A DNA stretch of 64,000 nt from Pectobacterium polonicum. GTDB taxonomy: Bacteria > Pseudomonadota > Gammaproteobacteria > Enterobacterales > Enterobacteriaceae. This document shows, one piece after another, positions 19,417-30,164 of this stretch. The position numbers and the translations under genes were made by a program. Below the pieces are notes generated by a model. It was not told where the DNA came from. It was given only the letters and a program-made list of their open reading frames with translations, and made no database searches. The stretch's first letter is position 1; each line of letters begins with the position of its first letter. Where the stretch lies: the NCBI RefSeq assembly GCF_005497185.1, contig NZ_RJTN01000016.1, forward strand, positions 1-64,000, in the 5' to 3' direction.

Positions 19417-19423
19417 CGTTTTC
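19389..19423 (+). terminator. Terminator-like hairpin over the stop of the small ORF
   Basis: GAAAACGTCAT (19389-19399) pairs perfectly with ATGACGTTTTC (19413-19423) across a 13-base loop; the ORF stop TGA (19414-19416) is in the descending arm, which ends in TTTTC. It marks the end of the Fur-box transcript and could also act on the convergent cobB. Confidence 0.55.
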
Positions 19424-19439
19424 ACGTTGTGCTTGACGG

Positions 19440-20270
19440 TTAAAACTTGATGCTTTGACCACGCGTCAGCCAGGCACCGACGAATTCGGGTACCACGGTG
19501 CTCGCGGGGCCGTAAATTTTTTCATCAAACTGGCTTTCTACCTGACTCGGCTCCAGATTCAATTCCAGCGTGTAGGCACCGTGTGAATGGGCTTCATGGA
19601 CAAAACCCGCGGCGGGATAGACATGCCCCGAGGTGCCGATCGCAATAAAGTAATCGGCCTGCGCCAGCGCATGGTAAATCTTATCCATGTACAGCGGCAT
19701 TTCACCAAACCACACCACATGCGGGCGTAACGGCGCGGGAAATTGACAACAGTGGCAGCGTTCGCCGACGGCGAGATCGTCCGTCCACTCAAAAATCTGT
19801 CCACTTTGGCTACAGCGTATTTTCAGTAGTTCACCGTGCATATGGATGACGCGCTGGCTACCAGCACGCTCATGCAGGTTATCGATGTTCTGTGTAATCA
19901 GTTGGAAATTGTCTTCCAACATCGCTTCCAGATTCGCCAACGCCAGATGCGCGGCATTAGGCACAATTTCCGGCTGCTGTAGCTGACGACGACGGGCATT
20001 ATAAAATTCCTGTACCAGTCCGGGATTACGCTGAAAGCCTTCAGGCGTCGCGACATCCTCAACGCGGTGTTCTTCCCACAGGCCATCGGCTGCGCGAAAG
20101 GTACGAATGCCAGATTCTGCCGAAATGCCTGCGCCCGTCAGTACCACAACGCGCGGCTTTTTTACTTCGCTTGCTGCCAGATAATCACGATGGAAAATAC
20201 GCGCCCGAAGACGCTGTTGCCGCAGTCGCTTTCCCTTGTGAAAACGCCCTAATCGTTGACGCGTATACAT
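19440..20270 (-). CDS. cobB: NAD-dependent protein deacylase (sirtuin)
   Basis: Removes acetyl and succinyl groups from protein lysines using NAD, for example reactivating acetyl-CoA synthetase. 276 residues: a basic N-terminal extension ([20 protein letters not shown]) as in the long E. coli form, then [33 protein letters not shown], the catalytic histidine in [10 protein letters not shown], the zinc cysteines around IRCSQ and CHCCQ, and [11 protein letters not shown]. The Y and R that select succinyl-lysine are present in [12 protein letters not shown] is five bases before the ATG; it follows nagK by 11 bp as in E. coli. Confidence 0.96.
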   Translation of the reverse strand: MYTRQRLGRFHKGKRLRQQRLRARIFHRDYLAASEVKKPRVVVLTGAGISAESGIRTFRAADGLWEEHRVEDVATPEGFQRNPGLVQEFYNARRRQLQQPEIVPNAAHLALANLEAMLEDNFQLITQNIDNLHERAGSQRVIHMHGELLKIRCSQSGQIFEWTDDLAVGERCHCCQFPAPLRPHVVWFGEMPLYMDKIYHALAQADYFIAIGTSGHVYPAAGFVHEAHSHGAYTLELNLEPSQVESQFDEKIYGPASTVVPEFVGAWLTRGQSIKF

Positions 20271-20281
20271 ACTTACTCCAG

Positions 20282-21193
20282 CTAGTTATCCATTAAGTGT
20301 AGCAATGCCGCGCCACGTACGCCGCCCGCATCGCCATGACGCGCTTTCTCTATACGTGGCAGTTTCGCGATCGGTAAAAGTCGCGCAGGAAGACGCGTCG
20401 GTAAAATTTGATAAATTTCGTCAAAATTCGACAAACCACCGCCCAATACCAACAAATGCGGATCGAACAGAGTCAGGAGATTGCCCAGACAGGCCGCCAG
20501 CAAATCCATAAAACGGTCGACAAACTCCAGCGCTTTTTCTTCTCCGCCACGATAGTGCCGGATGATAGTGACAGCGGGTAGAGGTTCACCATACAGATGT
20601 TCATATAGCCATTCAAAACCGCGACCGGAAATATAGTTCTCGATACAGCCTGATTGCCCACAGCCGCATTTCACGCGGGGAATATCTATGCCGATGATAT
20701 CCAACGCGTCGGACGGCAGGCGGAGATGACCGAATTCACCCGCGATACCGTTGCGCCCGTCGACCGGACGCCCGTTAATCACCAGACCGCCACCCAATCC
20801 CGTACCTAAAATCAACCCGAATACGACAGGATAGGAACGGAATTCTGCGTCCCAGGCTTCAGAAAGCACAAAACAGTTGGCGTCATTGCTAATGCGAACG
20901 TCGCGCTGCAAGCGCTGTGACAAGTCAATACGTAGCGGTTTTCCCATCGTCGCAGGCAGGTTGGCGGTGAATAACGCCCCGCTCTCATTTTGGATACCCG
21001 GTACGCCGATACCCACGCTCCCCTGCATGCCAACCTGAGCATCGGCTTCATGCACCAGATCGATCAGCGTAGTGAGCAGTTCATCATAATGCGTGCGCGG
21101 GGTCGGTACCCGCTTTTGCCACACCTTATTCAACGTAGCGTCGAACACGCCCAGCTCAATTTTCGTGCCGCCCATGTCAAAACCGTAGTACAT
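20282..21193 (-). CDS. nagK: N-acetyl-D-glucosamine kinase
   Basis: ROK-family kinase that phosphorylates GlcNAc released in murein recycling to GlcNAc-6-phosphate. 303 residues as in E. coli. The ATP-binding [13 protein letters not shown] opens the protein; the ROK zinc motif is [17 protein letters not shown] with its cysteines and histidine (EFGHLRLP) intact; [13 protein letters not shown] is the sugar-binding part. The RBS AAGGAG is six bases before ATG. Its position before cobB and behind lolE is conserved. nagZ, another recycling gene, is further along the window. Confidence 0.96.
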   Translation of the reverse strand: MYYGFDMGGTKIELGVFDATLNKVWQKRVPTPRTHYDELLTTLIDLVHEADAQVGMQGSVGIGVPGIQNESGALFTANLPATMGKPLRIDLSQRLQRDVRISNDANCFVLSEAWDAEFRSYPVVFGLILGTGLGGGLVINGRPVDGRNGIAGEFGHLRLPSDALDIIGIDIPRVKCGCGQSGCIENYISGRGFEWLYEHLYGEPLPAVTIIRHYRGGEEKALEFVDRFMDLLAACLGNLLTLFDPHLLVLGGGLSNFDEIYQILPTRLPARLLPIAKLPRIEKARHGDAGGVRGAALLHLMDN

Positions 21194-21235
21194 GACTGCT
21201 CCTTAGGGTGTGATCACCGTACCACACGATAGGGA

Positions 21236-21274
21236 CTATCCCCGTCATCTCTCAAGCCGCATGTGCGTTGGCTT
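21236..21274. repeat. Truncated ERIC-type repeat remnant
   Basis: About 40 bp between nagK and lolE (containing CTCAAGCCGCATGTGCGTTG) match the left end of the complete ERIC element at 63592-63720. The remainder is missing and the fragment ends just before the lolE stop codon. Confidence 0.6.
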
Positions 21275-21277
21275 GTC

Positions 21278-22525
21278 TTACTGTCCGCTCAACACGCGGG
21301 CTGGGTCAATACGGCTGGCGCGCCGCGCCGGATACCAGCTGGCAATCAGGCTCAGCACCAGCGATGTACTCAATACGATAAACACATCCATCAGATGTAA
21401 TTCCGACGGCAGGAAATCAATAAAATAGATGTCACCGGACAGCAGCTTATGGCCGATGAGTGCTTCAATACCGCGAATAATCGGCGTCAATTGCAAGGTG
21501 GCAATCACGCCGACCACAGCCCCAATCACACTGCCCAACAGCCCGGCCAATAGCCCGTACCAAATAAAGATAGCCCGAATCAGCCCATCAGATGCACCCA
21601 GCGTACGTAGAACCGCGATATCGCTGCTTTTATCTTTCACCGCCATCACCAGCGTTGAAACAATATTAAAACAGGCCACGCCGATCACCAGAATCATCGC
21701 CAGATACATGATGGTTCTCACCATCTGGATGTCCCGATACATATAACCATAGGTGCCAATCCAACTGCGAATAGTGACATAAGATTTCGTGGCTTCGCCC
21801 GCATCGCGCACCAGTTTATTGGCGGAGAAGACATCTTTCGCCTTGATAGCGATCCCCGTTACGCTCTGCCCCATGTCCAGATACTGCTGGGCATCCGTCA
21901 ACGGAATCAGCGCTAAGCCGTGATCGAGCTGGCCGCTCAGCTGTAAAATACCGCTGACGTGCAGCCGGATGCGTTTCGGCTGCATCAGCTTCATTTCCGG
22001 GTCGCTGTTCGGGATCATCACCGTGACCCAGTCCCCTTCCACCACATTCAGCGCCTTTGCCACGCCCTGACCAATAATGACCTGCTGTTCACCCGCGCGG
22101 AACCGCTGCCAGGCGTTATTAAGCACATAGTTGGGCAGCGCGCTAAGGCGTGTTTCCTGCTGTGGATCGACGCCTTTTACCTGAATCGCCTGAAGCTTGG
22201 CGCCGTTTTCCAGCAGCCCGGTGAAGTTGATATAAGGCGCAGCGGCAGCAACGCCGGGAACCTGTTCGATTTTCGGCAAGATATCCTGCCAGCCGTCAAA
22301 AGGCTGATTAACCGGAGCAATCTCGCCATGTGGCACCACGGCAAGAACGCGGTTATTCAGTTCACGCTCAAACCCATTCATCGCGCTTAGGCCGAGAATC
22401 AACACCGCTACGCCAAGGGCGATACCCAGCGTTGAAATGATGGAGATCAGCGAAACCATGCCGCCACGCCGACGGCCACGGCTAAATCGCAGGCCAATCT
22501 GCAACGAGAGCGGAGGAAAAGTCAT
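21278..22525 (-). CDS. lolE: Lipoprotein-releasing complex permease LolE
   Basis: 415-residue inner-membrane subunit of LolCDE, which frees outer-membrane lipoproteins from the inner membrane and passes them to LolA. It has the MacB/FtsX layout: one N-terminal membrane span ([27 protein letters not shown]), a large periplasmic domain and three C-terminal spans, ending [21 protein letters not shown]. The start overlaps the lolD stop by four bases. The C-terminus is intact although an ERIC remnant stands just behind it. Confidence 0.95.
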   Translation of the reverse strand: MTFPPLSLQIGLRFSRGRRRGGMVSLISIISTLGIALGVAVLILGLSAMNGFERELNNRVLAVVPHGEIAPVNQPFDGWQDILPKIEQVPGVAAAAPYINFTGLLENGAKLQAIQVKGVDPQQETRLSALPNYVLNNAWQRFRAGEQQVIIGQGVAKALNVVEGDWVTVMIPNSDPEMKLMQPKRIRLHVSGILQLSGQLDHGLALIPLTDAQQYLDMGQSVTGIAIKAKDVFSANKLVRDAGEATKSYVTIRSWIGTYGYMYRDIQMVRTIMYLAMILVIGVACFNIVSTLVMAVKDKSSDIAVLRTLGASDGLIRAIFIWYGLLAGLLGSVIGAVVGVIATLQLTPIIRGIEALIGHKLLSGDIYFIDFLPSELHLMDVFIVLSTSLVLSLIASWYPARRASRIDPARVLSGQ

Positions 22526-23229
22526 TGCCGCGCTCCCATCAGGGTCAGTTCCTGCTGCAACTGACCGTCGCGCATTTCCAGTTGGCGGTTCAGTCGACCA
22601 GCCAGTTGCAGGTCATGCGTCACCACCAGAAAAGCCGTACCCTGTCGAACGTTCAGTTCTCCCAACAGTTCGAAAATGGTGTCAGCTGTGCGCTGATCGA
22701 GGTTACCGGTTGGTTCATCCGCCAGCACCAGTGAGGGGCTGTTGACCAACGCTCTGGCAATGGCGACACGCTGCCGCTCACCGCCGGACAATTCCGACGA
22801 ACGGTGGTGGCTACGCGATTCCAGCCCAACGGCTGCGAGCATTTCACGTGCTTTATCCTGCGCCTGTGACGTGGGTACTTTGCCAATCAGCAGCGGCATC
22901 GCCACGTTTTCCAATGCGGTAAAATCTGGCAGCAGATGGTGAAATTGATAAATAAAACCCAGCTCGCGATTACGCAAATCCGCTTTTGCCGCCGCCGAAA
23001 GCGTGCTCAGCGATTGACCTTTGAAAATAACCTCGCCTGACGTTGGCGTATCTAATCCGCCCAGCATATGCAACAGCGTACTTTTACCCGAGCCAGAACT
23101 CCCGACGATTGCCATCATCTCGCCGCTGCTCATCTCAAAAGAGACATCGCGCAGCACGTCGGTAGAGAGCTTGCCGTCCTGATAGCGCTTGGACAGGTTA
23201 GTACACTGCAATAATGATAAATCACTCAT
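22522..23229 (-). CDS. lolD: Lipoprotein-releasing complex ATPase LolD
   Basis: ATPase of LolCDE. From the ATG at 23229 it has 235 residues (E. coli 233), starting [19 protein letters not shown]. Walker A is GSSGSGKST, the Q-loop [20 protein letters not shown], the signature [15 protein letters not shown], Walker [13 protein letters not shown]. The start overlaps the end of lolC by eight bases, and the longer frame (to 23298) lies inside lolC without conserved sequence. Confidence 0.96.
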   Translation of the reverse strand: MSDLSLLQCTNLSKRYQDGKLSTDVLRDVSFEMSSGEMMAIVGSSGSGKSTLLHMLGGLDTPTSGEVIFKGQSLSTLSAAAKADLRNRELGFIYQFHHLLPDFTALENVAMPLLIGKVPTSQAQDKAREMLAAVGLESRSHHRSSELSGGERQRVAIARALVNSPSLVLADEPTGNLDQRTADTIFELLGELNVRQGTAFLVVTHDLQLAGRLNRQLEMRDGQLQQELTLMGARQ

Positions 23230-24424
23230 AACGTAAAGCCTCAGCGGGTTGAACGGTGGCAGCACGCCATGATGGGTAAAGTGTCGATAAGAGAGCAATC
23301 ACCATCGCGGAAATCGCGATCGTTACCACCTGCATGGGATCAATATCCACTGGCAACGCGGCCCCATCCAGCAATACGCCCAGCACAGGCATCAGCGTAT
23401 TCAGTTGGCTGGCCAGTAGCGCCCCCAGCAATGCCCCTAACAGCGCGCCAACAACGCCAGCGCTGCCCCCCTGCACCATAAATACCGCCATCACCTGACG
23501 TTGAGTCAGCCCCTGCGTTTGCAGAATGGCGACCTCTCCCTGTTTTTCCATCACCAGCAAACCCAGTGAGGTAATAATATTGAACGCGGCCACCGCTACG
23601 ATCAGGCTGAGTAACAGCCCCATCATGTTTTTCTCCATGCGCACCGCCTGAAACAGCTCACCTTTACGCTCGCGCCAGTCTTTCCAGACCATGCCTTCCG
23701 GCAGCGTTTGCGTACTCAGCGAATCGACCGACAGCGGCTTTTCCAGCCACAAACGCCAGCCGGTAATCTGGTTCGCCGGATAACGCATCAGCCGTGAGGC
23801 ATCCTGCTGATTCACCAATAGTTGGTAGCTATCCACTTCGCTGTTGGCAGCAAAGGTTCCGGCGACGGTGAAAATACGCTGGCTGGGAATACGCCCCATC
23901 GGCGTCAGCTGGCTGGCGCTGGTTACCATCATGCGCACCTGATCGCCCGTTTTCACGCCCAGTTGCTCAGCCAGTTTCTCACCCAAGATAGCGTGATATT
24001 GACCTGGCTGAAGCTGCTGCTGTTTGACGTTGACCAAATAGCGCGATAACGGTTCTTTCTCGTCAGGATCAATCCCTAACATCACACCGACCGCGACGCT
24101 GCGGGCACTTTGCAGCACCACATCGCCCGTTGTCAGCGGCGCGATACGCGTCACACCGTCCAGCGAGTCTAAAGAGGAAGCAGGCATCAACGCGGGGTTC
24201 AGCGAGCCTTGTGGCGTAGAGATCACCGCCTGGGGCATCACGCCGAGAATATTGCCTTCCAGCTCGCGCTCGAAGCCATTCATGACGGAAAGCACGGTGA
24301 CCAGCGCCATTACGCCAAGCGTGATGCCAATAGCAGATAACCAGGAGACAAACCGCCCGAAGCGGTCTGATGCACGCCCACGCATATAGCGTAGGCCAAT
24401 AAATAAAGCGACAGGTTGATACAT
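23222..24424 (-). CDS. lolC: Lipoprotein-releasing complex permease LolC
   Basis: 400-residue membrane subunit that recruits LolA in the periplasm. One N-terminal span ([33 protein letters not shown]), a periplasmic domain of about 200 residues and three C-terminal spans ending [24 protein letters not shown] are visible. It opens the lolC-lolD-lolE-nagK-cobB series and is divergent from mfd. The 136 bp to the mfd start hold the promoters of both, none of them sharp. Confidence 0.95.
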   Translation of the reverse strand: MYQPVALFIGLRYMRGRASDRFGRFVSWLSAIGITLGVMALVTVLSVMNGFERELEGNILGVMPQAVISTPQGSLNPALMPASSLDSLDGVTRIAPLTTGDVVLQSARSVAVGVMLGIDPDEKEPLSRYLVNVKQQQLQPGQYHAILGEKLAEQLGVKTGDQVRMMVTSASQLTPMGRIPSQRIFTVAGTFAANSEVDSYQLLVNQQDASRLMRYPANQITGWRLWLEKPLSVDSLSTQTLPEGMVWKDWRERKGELFQAVRMEKNMMGLLLSLIVAVAAFNIITSLGLLVMEKQGEVAILQTQGLTQRQVMAVFMVQGGSAGVVGALLGALLGALLASQLNTLMPVLGVLLDGAALPVDIDPMQVVTIAISAMVIALLSTLYPSWRAATVQPAEALRYE

Positions 24425-24560
24425 GAAATCCGTCTGGATAAGGTTGCCAAAGCAAAGTGATCAAGGATAATAAAGGGTAGTACTGCTTTATGGAACCCTA
24501 ACACCCTCACTCTACGGCTTTTTCTTGGTCGGATGCAGGGAGGCGAGACCCGATAATCAG

Positions 24561-27500
24561 ATGATACCTGAAAATTACCGTTATTCGCTGCCGCCCAAAG
24601 CGGGTGAGCAGCGCCTGCTGGGCGAGTTAACCGGCGCTGCCTGCGCCGTTGAATGTGCAGAAATCGTTGAACGCCACGCCGGACTGGTGGTGCTTATCGC
24701 CCCTGATATGCAAAATGCCCTGCGATTGCGTGACGAAATTCAGCAATTTACCGACCAGCACGTCACCACATTGCCTGACTGGGAAACGCTGCCCTACGAT
24801 AGTTTTTCTCCGCATCAGGAAATTATTTCGACCCGCCTTTCTACGCTCTATCAATTGCCCAACATGACGCGCGGCGTTCTGATTCTGCCAGTCAATACGC
24901 TGATGCAGCGCGTTTGCCCGCACAGTTTCCTGCACGGCCATGCGCTGGTGTTGAAAAAAGGCCAGCGCCTCTCGCGTGATAAACTGCGGACACAGTTGGA
25001 GCAGGCGGGCTATCGCAGCGTCGATCAGGTCATGGAGCACGGTGAATATGCGACGCGCGGTGCATTGTTGGATCTATTCCCAATGGGGAGTGAAGAACCC
25101 TATCGCATCGATTTCTTCGACGATGAAATCGACAGCCTGCGCCTGTTCGATGTCGATACGCAGCGGACGCTGAATGAAGTACCGCACATTAACCTGCTGC
25201 CCGCGCATGAATTCCCGACCGACAAAACTGCAATCGAGCTTTTCCGCAGCCAGTGGCGCGAACAATTTGAAGTACGACGCGATGCCGAGCACATTTATCA
25301 GCAGGTCAGCAAGAGCGTCTGGCCCGCCGGGATCGAATACTGGCAGCCATTATTCTTTAGTGAGCCGCTGCCGTCGCTGTTCAGCTACTTCCCGAACAAC
25401 ACGCTGATCGTCAACACGGGCAATATCGAACAGAGCGCCGAGCGTTTCTGGCAGGATATTCAGCAGCGTTTTGAAAGCCGCCGTGTCGATCCGATGCGAC
25501 CCCTTTTACCGTCGGATTCACTTTGGCTACGCGTCGATGGCCTGTTTACGGAGCTAAAAGCGTGGCCGCGCGTGCAGTTAAGAACCGATACGCTGCCGGA
25601 AAAAGCCGCCAACGTGAATCTGGCCTATCTGCCACTGCCGGATCTCGCGATTCAACACCAGCAGAAATCGCCGCTGGATGCACTGCGTCGTTTTATCGAA
25701 CAGTTCGACGGTCAGGTCATTTTCTCTGTTGAGAGCGAAGGTCGGCGCGAGACGTTACAAGAGCTGCTGGCACGTATCAAGCTGAATCCTAAGCTCATCA
25801 ATACGCTCGAACAGGCACAGGGGCGTGGCGCTTATCTGATCATCGGCGCCAGCGAACATGGCTTTATTGATACTCTGCGCCAGCGCGCCCTGATCTGCGA
25901 AAGCGATTTGCTGGGCGAACGCGTCAGCCGCCGCCGTCAGGATAGCCGCCGCACGATTAATACCGATACGCTGATCCGCAACCTGGCGGAACTGCGGCCG
26001 GGGCAGCCCGTCGTTCATCTCGAACACGGAGTGGGTCGCTATGCCGGGCTGACCACGCTAGAAGCGGGCGGCATTAAGGCCGAATACCTGATCTTAACCT
26101 ATGCAGGCGAGGACAAACTGTACGTTCCGGTTTCTTCGCTGCACTTGATCAGCCGTTACGCAGGCGGTGCTGATGAGAATGCGCCACTGCATAAGCTGGG
26201 TGGCGATGCCTGGTCACGTGCGCGGCAGAAAGCAGCGGAAAGAGTGCGCGATGTCGCCGCCGAACTGCTGGATATTTATGCCCAGCGAGCGGCAAAGAGC
26301 GGATTTGCCTTTAAGCACGACAAAACACAGTACCAACTGTTCTGCGAAAGCTTTCCTTTCGAAACCACACCCGATCAGGCACAGGCCATCAACGCCGTGC
26401 TGAGCGATATGTGCCAGCCGCTGGCGATGGATCGTCTGGTGTGTGGCGATGTCGGCTTTGGTAAAACCGAAGTAGCGATGCGTGCCGCATTTTTGGCGGT
26501 AGAAAACCATAAGCAGGTTGCCGTTTTAGTGCCAACAACGCTGTTGGCACAGCAGCATTTTGATAACTTCCGCGATCGCTTTGCCAACTGGCCGGTGAAG
26601 ATTGAGATGATCTCCCGTTTCCGCAGTGCGCGTGAGCAAACTCAGGTGCTGGAAGAAACGCAGGAAGGCAAAGTCGATATTCTGATCGGTACTCATAAGC
26701 TGTTGCAGAGCGATGTGCGCTGGCGCGATTTAGGCCTGCTGATTGTGGATGAAGAACACCGCTTCGGCGTCCGCCACAAAGAGCGTATCAAGGCGATGCG
26801 TGCGGATGTCGATATTCTGACGCTGACCGCCACGCCGATTCCGCGAACGCTCAATATGGCGATGAGCGGGATGCGCGATCTGTCGATTATTGCCACGCCC
26901 CCTGCTCGTCGGTTGGCGGTAAAAACGTTCGTGCGCGAGTATGACAGTCTGGTGGTACGCGAAGCCATCCTGCGTGAAACGCTGCGCGGCGGGCAGGTGT
27001 ACTACCTGTATAACGATGTGGAAAATATCGAAAAAGCCGCCCAGCGGCTGGCAGAACTGGTGCCGGAAGCACGCATTGCGATCGGCCACGGCCAGATGCG
27101 TGAACGCGAGCTGGAACGGGTGATGAACGACTTCCACCACCAGCGTTTTAACGTGCTGGTGTGTACCACCATCATCGAAACCGGGATCGATATACCGAGC
27201 GCCAACACCATCATCATTGAGCGTGCCGATCACTTCGGCCTGGCACAACTGCACCAGTTGCGCGGTCGCGTAGGGCGTTCTCATCATCAGGCTTACGCTT
27301 ACCTGCTGACGCCGAACCCTAAAGCGATGAGCACCGACGCGCAGAAACGTCTGGAAGCGATCGCCTCATTGGAAGACCTCGGTGCCGGTTTTGCACTGGC
27401 AACACACGATCTGGAGATCCGCGGCGCGGGCGAACTGCTCGGAGACGATCAGAGCGGACAGATGACCAGCGTCGGTTTTTCACTGTATATGGAACTGTTA

Positions 27501-28013
27501 GAAAGCGCGGTCGACGCTCTGAAAGCAGGCCGGGAGCCGTCACTGGAAGATTTGATCAACAGCCAGACTGACGTGGAACTACGATTGCCCGCCCTACTGC
27601 CCGACGATTTCATCCCCGATGTCAATACGCGCCTGTCGTTATACAAACGTATTGCCAGTGCGAAAACCGCCACCGAACTGGATGAGCTGAAAGTCGAGCT
27701 AATCGATCGCTTCGGTCTGCTTCCCGATGCAAGCCGTTACCTGTTGCAGATTGCCGCCCTGCGCCAGCAGGCGCAGGCGCTGGGTATTCGCCGTATTGAA
27801 GGCAATGAGAAAGGCGGATTTATCGAATTCGGCGAGCAAAATCGCGTCGATCCGACCCATCTTATCGGCCTGTTACAGCGCGATCCGGGCACCTACCGCC
27901 TTGATGGTCCAACCCGCCTGAAATTCATGAAAGATTTGAGCGACCGTCCGCAGCGCATCGAGTTTATCGGCTCACTGCTGGGGAACATGGCGCAGCATAC
28001 GCTGGCGGCGTAA
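24561..28013 (+). CDS. mfd: Transcription-repair coupling factor Mfd
   Basis: 1150-residue ATP-dependent translocase that removes RNA polymerase stalled at lesions and recruits UvrA. Domains in order: UvrB homology region (VLIAPDMQNALRLRDEIQQF, LPDWETLPYDSFSPHQEI), RNA-polymerase-interacting domain (GQPVVHLEHGVGRYAGLTTLE), helicase motif I CGDVGFGKTEVAMRAAF, motif II DEEHRFG, motif III TATPIPRTL, motif VI QLHQLRGRVGRSHHQAYAYL, the translocation motif, and the C-terminal autoinhibitory domain (LPDDFIPDVNTRLSLYKRIA). Start MIPENYRYSLPPKAGEQRLL fits the E. coli protein; the frame is open 12 codons earlier. The Shine-Dalgarno sequence is poor, in keeping with low expression. Confidence 0.97.
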   Translation: MIPENYRYSLPPKAGEQRLLGELTGAACAVECAEIVERHAGLVVLIAPDMQNALRLRDEIQQFTDQHVTTLPDWETLPYDSFSPHQEIISTRLSTLYQLPNMTRGVLILPVNTLMQRVCPHSFLHGHALVLKKGQRLSRDKLRTQLEQAGYRSVDQVMEHGEYATRGALLDLFPMGSEEPYRIDFFDDEIDSLRLFDVDTQRTLNEVPHINLLPAHEFPTDKTAIELFRSQWREQFEVRRDAEHIYQQVSKSVWPAGIEYWQPLFFSEPLPSLFSYFPNNTLIVNTGNIEQSAERFWQDIQQRFESRRVDPMRPLLPSDSLWLRVDGLFTELKAWPRVQLRTDTLPEKAANVNLAYLPLPDLAIQHQQKSPLDALRRFIEQFDGQVIFSVESEGRRETLQELLARIKLNPKLINTLEQAQGRGAYLIIGASEHGFIDTLRQRALICESDLLGERVSRRRQDSRRTINTDTLIRNLAELRPGQPVVHLEHGVGRYAGLTTLEAGGIKAEYLILTYAGEDKLYVPVSSLHLISRYAGGADENAPLHKLGGDAWSRARQKAAERVRDVAAELLDIYAQRAAKSGFAFKHDKTQYQLFCESFPFETTPDQAQAINAVLSDMCQPLAMDRLVCGDVGFGKTEVAMRAAFLAVENHKQVAVLVPTTLLAQQHFDNFRDRFANWPVKIEMISRFRSAREQTQVLEETQEGKVDILIGTHKLLQSDVRWRDLGLLIVDEEHRFGVRHKERIKAMRADVDILTLTATPIPRTLNMAMSGMRDLSIIATPPARRLAVKTFVREYDSLVVREAILRETLRGGQVYYLYNDVENIEKAAQRLAELVPEARIAIGHGQMRERELERVMNDFHHQRFNVLVCTTIIETGIDIPSANTIIIERADHFGLAQLHQLRGRVGRSHHQAYAYLLTPNPKAMSTDAQKRLEAIASLEDLGAGFALATHDLEIRGAGELLGDDQSGQMTSVGFSLYMELLESAVDALKAGREPSLEDLINSQTDVELRLPALLPDDFIPDVNTRLSLYKRIASAKTATELDELKVELIDRFGLLPDASRYLLQIAALRQQAQALGIRRIEGNEKGGFIEFGEQNRVDPTHLIGLLQRDPGTYRLDGPTRLKFMKDLSDRPQRIEFIGSLLGNMAQHTLAA

Positions 28014-28031
28014 CTCACTTTCATCACACTA

Positions 28032-28055
28032 AACGGGAACCTTCGGGTTCCCGTT
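28032..28055. terminator. UUCG-loop hairpin after mfd
   Basis: AACGGGAACC, loop TTCG, GGTTCCCGTT form a perfect 10-bp stem 18 bp after the mfd stop. A T-run is lacking (ACCGTGTT follows). It lies between convergent mfd and the SDR gene and may stop either, or only protect mRNA. Confidence 0.65.
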
Positions 28056-28126
28056 ACCGTGTTGTAGCAACGGCTACCCTGTTGCAGGCTACGTCACGCC
28101 GGAATTCACCGCATTTCCTTTTGACC

Positions 28127-28966
28127 TCATTGGCTGTGGCGGGAGATACCGGTCGCCATACGCATGAAGCGGTCAAAGAGGCGGTCTGACAGTAGACGAC
28201 GTATGCCTATCATCGGTTTTGCACCAAAGCCGACGGCATAGCGAGTTTTGGGCCGGCGGGCACTCACCGCCTGAGCGATAGTGTCAGCGATCACCTGCGG
28301 GGAAGACTGGCGCTTCCGACTGCTTTCACCCACCATTGAATCAGCCATCGCCTCTGCCTGTTTTGCATAGGCTCCGCGCCCTGATACCTCAAGCAGTTTC
28401 GCGGCGGCAATATCTGCCCACTCGGTTTTAATACCACCGGGTTCAATGACGACGACATCAATGCCGAAAGGCTCCACTTCCAGACGCAGGCAGTCGCTGA
28501 TCGCTTCCAGGGCAAACTTGGTTCCGTGATACCAGGCACCGAGCGGGGTATAAATCTTCCCACCCATTGAGGTGATATTCATCACCGTGCCAGAGCGTTG
28601 TGCCCGCATATGAGGAAGAACCAACTGCGTTAGCCGTACTGCACCAAAGACGTTCACATCAAACTGGGCGCGGCCTTCCTCTGGAGACACCTCTTCCACA
28701 GTACCGTAGGAGCCATAGCCTGCATTGTTCACCAGCACGTCGATACGTCCACATTCAGCAATGATGGTATCCACCACTGTCTGTACCGAGACACTATCAG
28801 TCACATCTAGCGGCAGTACCCGGATATCCGCATCTGCCAGTTTCTGCATCCTCTCTATCCGGCGTGCAGCAGCATAAATAGTATGACCAGAGGCCTTTAA
28901 ACGCAGAGCAGTCGCTTCACCAATCCCCGAGGAGGCGCCAGTCACCAGAATAACTTTTGATTTCAT
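28127..28966 (-). CDS. Short-chain dehydrogenase/reductase
   Basis: 279-residue NAD(P)-dependent oxidoreductase of the classical SDR type. The cofactor motif is VTGASSGIGEA, then NNAGYG, and the catalytic triad has Ser in NITSMGG and Tyr-Lys in YHGTK. The basic residues in AAARRIERM after the second strand favour NADPH. It resembles enzymes annotated only as SDR oxidoreductases; the substrate is unknown. The start at MKSKVILVTG has AAGGG upstream. An AraC-type regulator gene stands upstream in the same direction and may control it. Confidence 0.85.
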   Translation of the reverse strand: MKSKVILVTGASSGIGEATALRLKASGHTIYAAARRIERMQKLADADIRVLPLDVTDSVSVQTVVDTIIAECGRIDVLVNNAGYGSYGTVEEVSPEEGRAQFDVNVFGAVRLTQLVLPHMRAQRSGTVMNITSMGGKIYTPLGAWYHGTKFALEAISDCLRLEVEPFGIDVVVIEPGGIKTEWADIAAAKLLEVSGRGAYAKQAEAMADSMVGESSRKRQSSPQVIADTIAQAVSARRPKTRYAVGFGAKPMIGIRRLLSDRLFDRFMRMATGISRHSQ

Positions 28967-29153
28967 ATATCGGGCCCTTATTGCTGACATAATGCGGTGG
29001 TGCACGCCATGCGTTCATCACCGTCCTTGTCATGCACTTTAGGCGATAAGGTCGGCCGCTGGGATAGCGTATTGCGCCATGTCACTTGCTTTATGCGCCA
29101 GCAGCAAGCTCCCGATATTCAGGTGTGACGATGTTGTGACGTAAGGATGCCAA

Positions 29154-30164
29154 TCAATGTAACCGCGCCGTATTACGGATACTGTCCGGCGTCTGGCCTG
29201 TCCACTCATGGAACGCTCGGTAAAAGGAATTCGGATCGTCGAATCCGAGGAGAAAAGCGATTTCACCTGCGGGCATTGACGTGCTCTCCAGATAATGTCG
29301 CGCCAGTTTTTCACGCGTGCTGTTCAGCAGCGAGCGAAAGCTTTCACCTTCTTCTTCAAGGCGACGCTGGAGAGTTCGCCTGCTCATCGCCAATCGACTA
29401 GCGACGACATCCACCCCCGCCGTATTGCTGGGCAGCAATTCCAATAGCAGCGCACGGACACGCTCGGCGATACTTGCCTTTTCATCAAGTTCACTCAGGC
29501 GGCGGCGAAGTTCAGGCTCGAAAATTTTCCACATTCCGTCACTGGCCGTCAGGAAAGGACGCAAACTGTCGGCCGCTGAAAACGTGATTAACGGCTGTGG
29601 ACCATGCACAATGTCACACCCAAAAAAATGGGTGTAATGGCGGGAATACGGCTGCGCAGGGAGCACAGGAAGAACGACACTGCGTGCTTTTACAGATTCA
29701 CGCGTACCCAGCTCTGCTAAACGAATAAAAAAGGCGAGTTCGGCAATCTGCAATGAGAGCGGCACCTCGCTCTGTGCATAGAGCCAGGAAGGTACGAGCG
29801 TCATATCGCCTTCCTGATCCACCCGGATATCCAAACTCATCGGTGCCATCAACTGCTTATACTTTGCCAATCTCTGGGCAGCCTGCATCAGGCTGGTACT
29901 GCATAAGGCCGCAAAGAGGGGAGGATCAAAAAAGTCAGCGGACACTTTTTTCACGATATCCAGAGGAAATAAAGGCGTTCCGACTTCATCTTCAAGCCCC
30001 TGCCAAAAGCGAAAATATTCTGCCGTAGATAGCCCCACCGCACTTCTCGACAGTAAATCATCCGGCAGACCAGCCCTGCGCATTACATTAACAGGCCGCA
30101 CACCCAGATCCTTAAACAGGATCTTCCAGCCTGCATTGAGGAAAAATATCTCGCTACGTGTCAT
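29154..30164 (-). CDS. AraC-family transcription regulator
   Basis: 336 residues. The N-terminal two thirds match the Arabinose-binding-like domain of OruR/ArgR-type regulators (PF12625: RRAGLPDDLLSRSAVGLSTAEYFRFW). The C-terminal AraC double helix-turn-helix includes SRLAMSRRTLQRRLEEEGESFRSLL and the signature IAFLLGFDDPNSFYRAFHEWTGQTP. The start is uncertain: the ATG at 30164 (MTRSEIFFLN) is preferred to one six codons upstream. It is separated by 187 bp from the SDR gene, which is the likely target; the effector is unknown. Confidence 0.88.
   Translation of the reverse strand: MTRSEIFFLNAGWKILFKDLGVRPVNVMRRAGLPDDLLSRSAVGLSTAEYFRFWQGLEDEVGTPLFPLDIVKKVSADFFDPPLFAALCSTSLMQAAQRLAKYKQLMAPMSLDIRVDQEGDMTLVPSWLYAQSEVPLSLQIAELAFFIRLAELGTRESVKARSVVLPVLPAQPYSRHYTHFFGCDIVHGPQPLITFSAADSLRPFLTASDGMWKIFEPELRRRLSELDEKASIAERVRALLLELLPSNTAGVDVVASRLAMSRRTLQRRLEEEGESFRSLLNSTREKLARHYLESTSMPAGEIAFLLGFDDPNSFYRAFHEWTGQTPDSIRNTARLH

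Noticed and set aside
19145-19450. 101-codon ORF overlapping the Fur-box small gene
   Set aside because: Its ATG lies inside the Fur palindrome with no RBS; the 19201 frame has a good RBS and ends at a stem.
21278-24424. MacB-type antibiotic or toxin exporter
   Set aside because: Sequence, gene order (lolC-lolD-lolE beside nagK and cobB) and lengths identify the lipoprotein-release complex.
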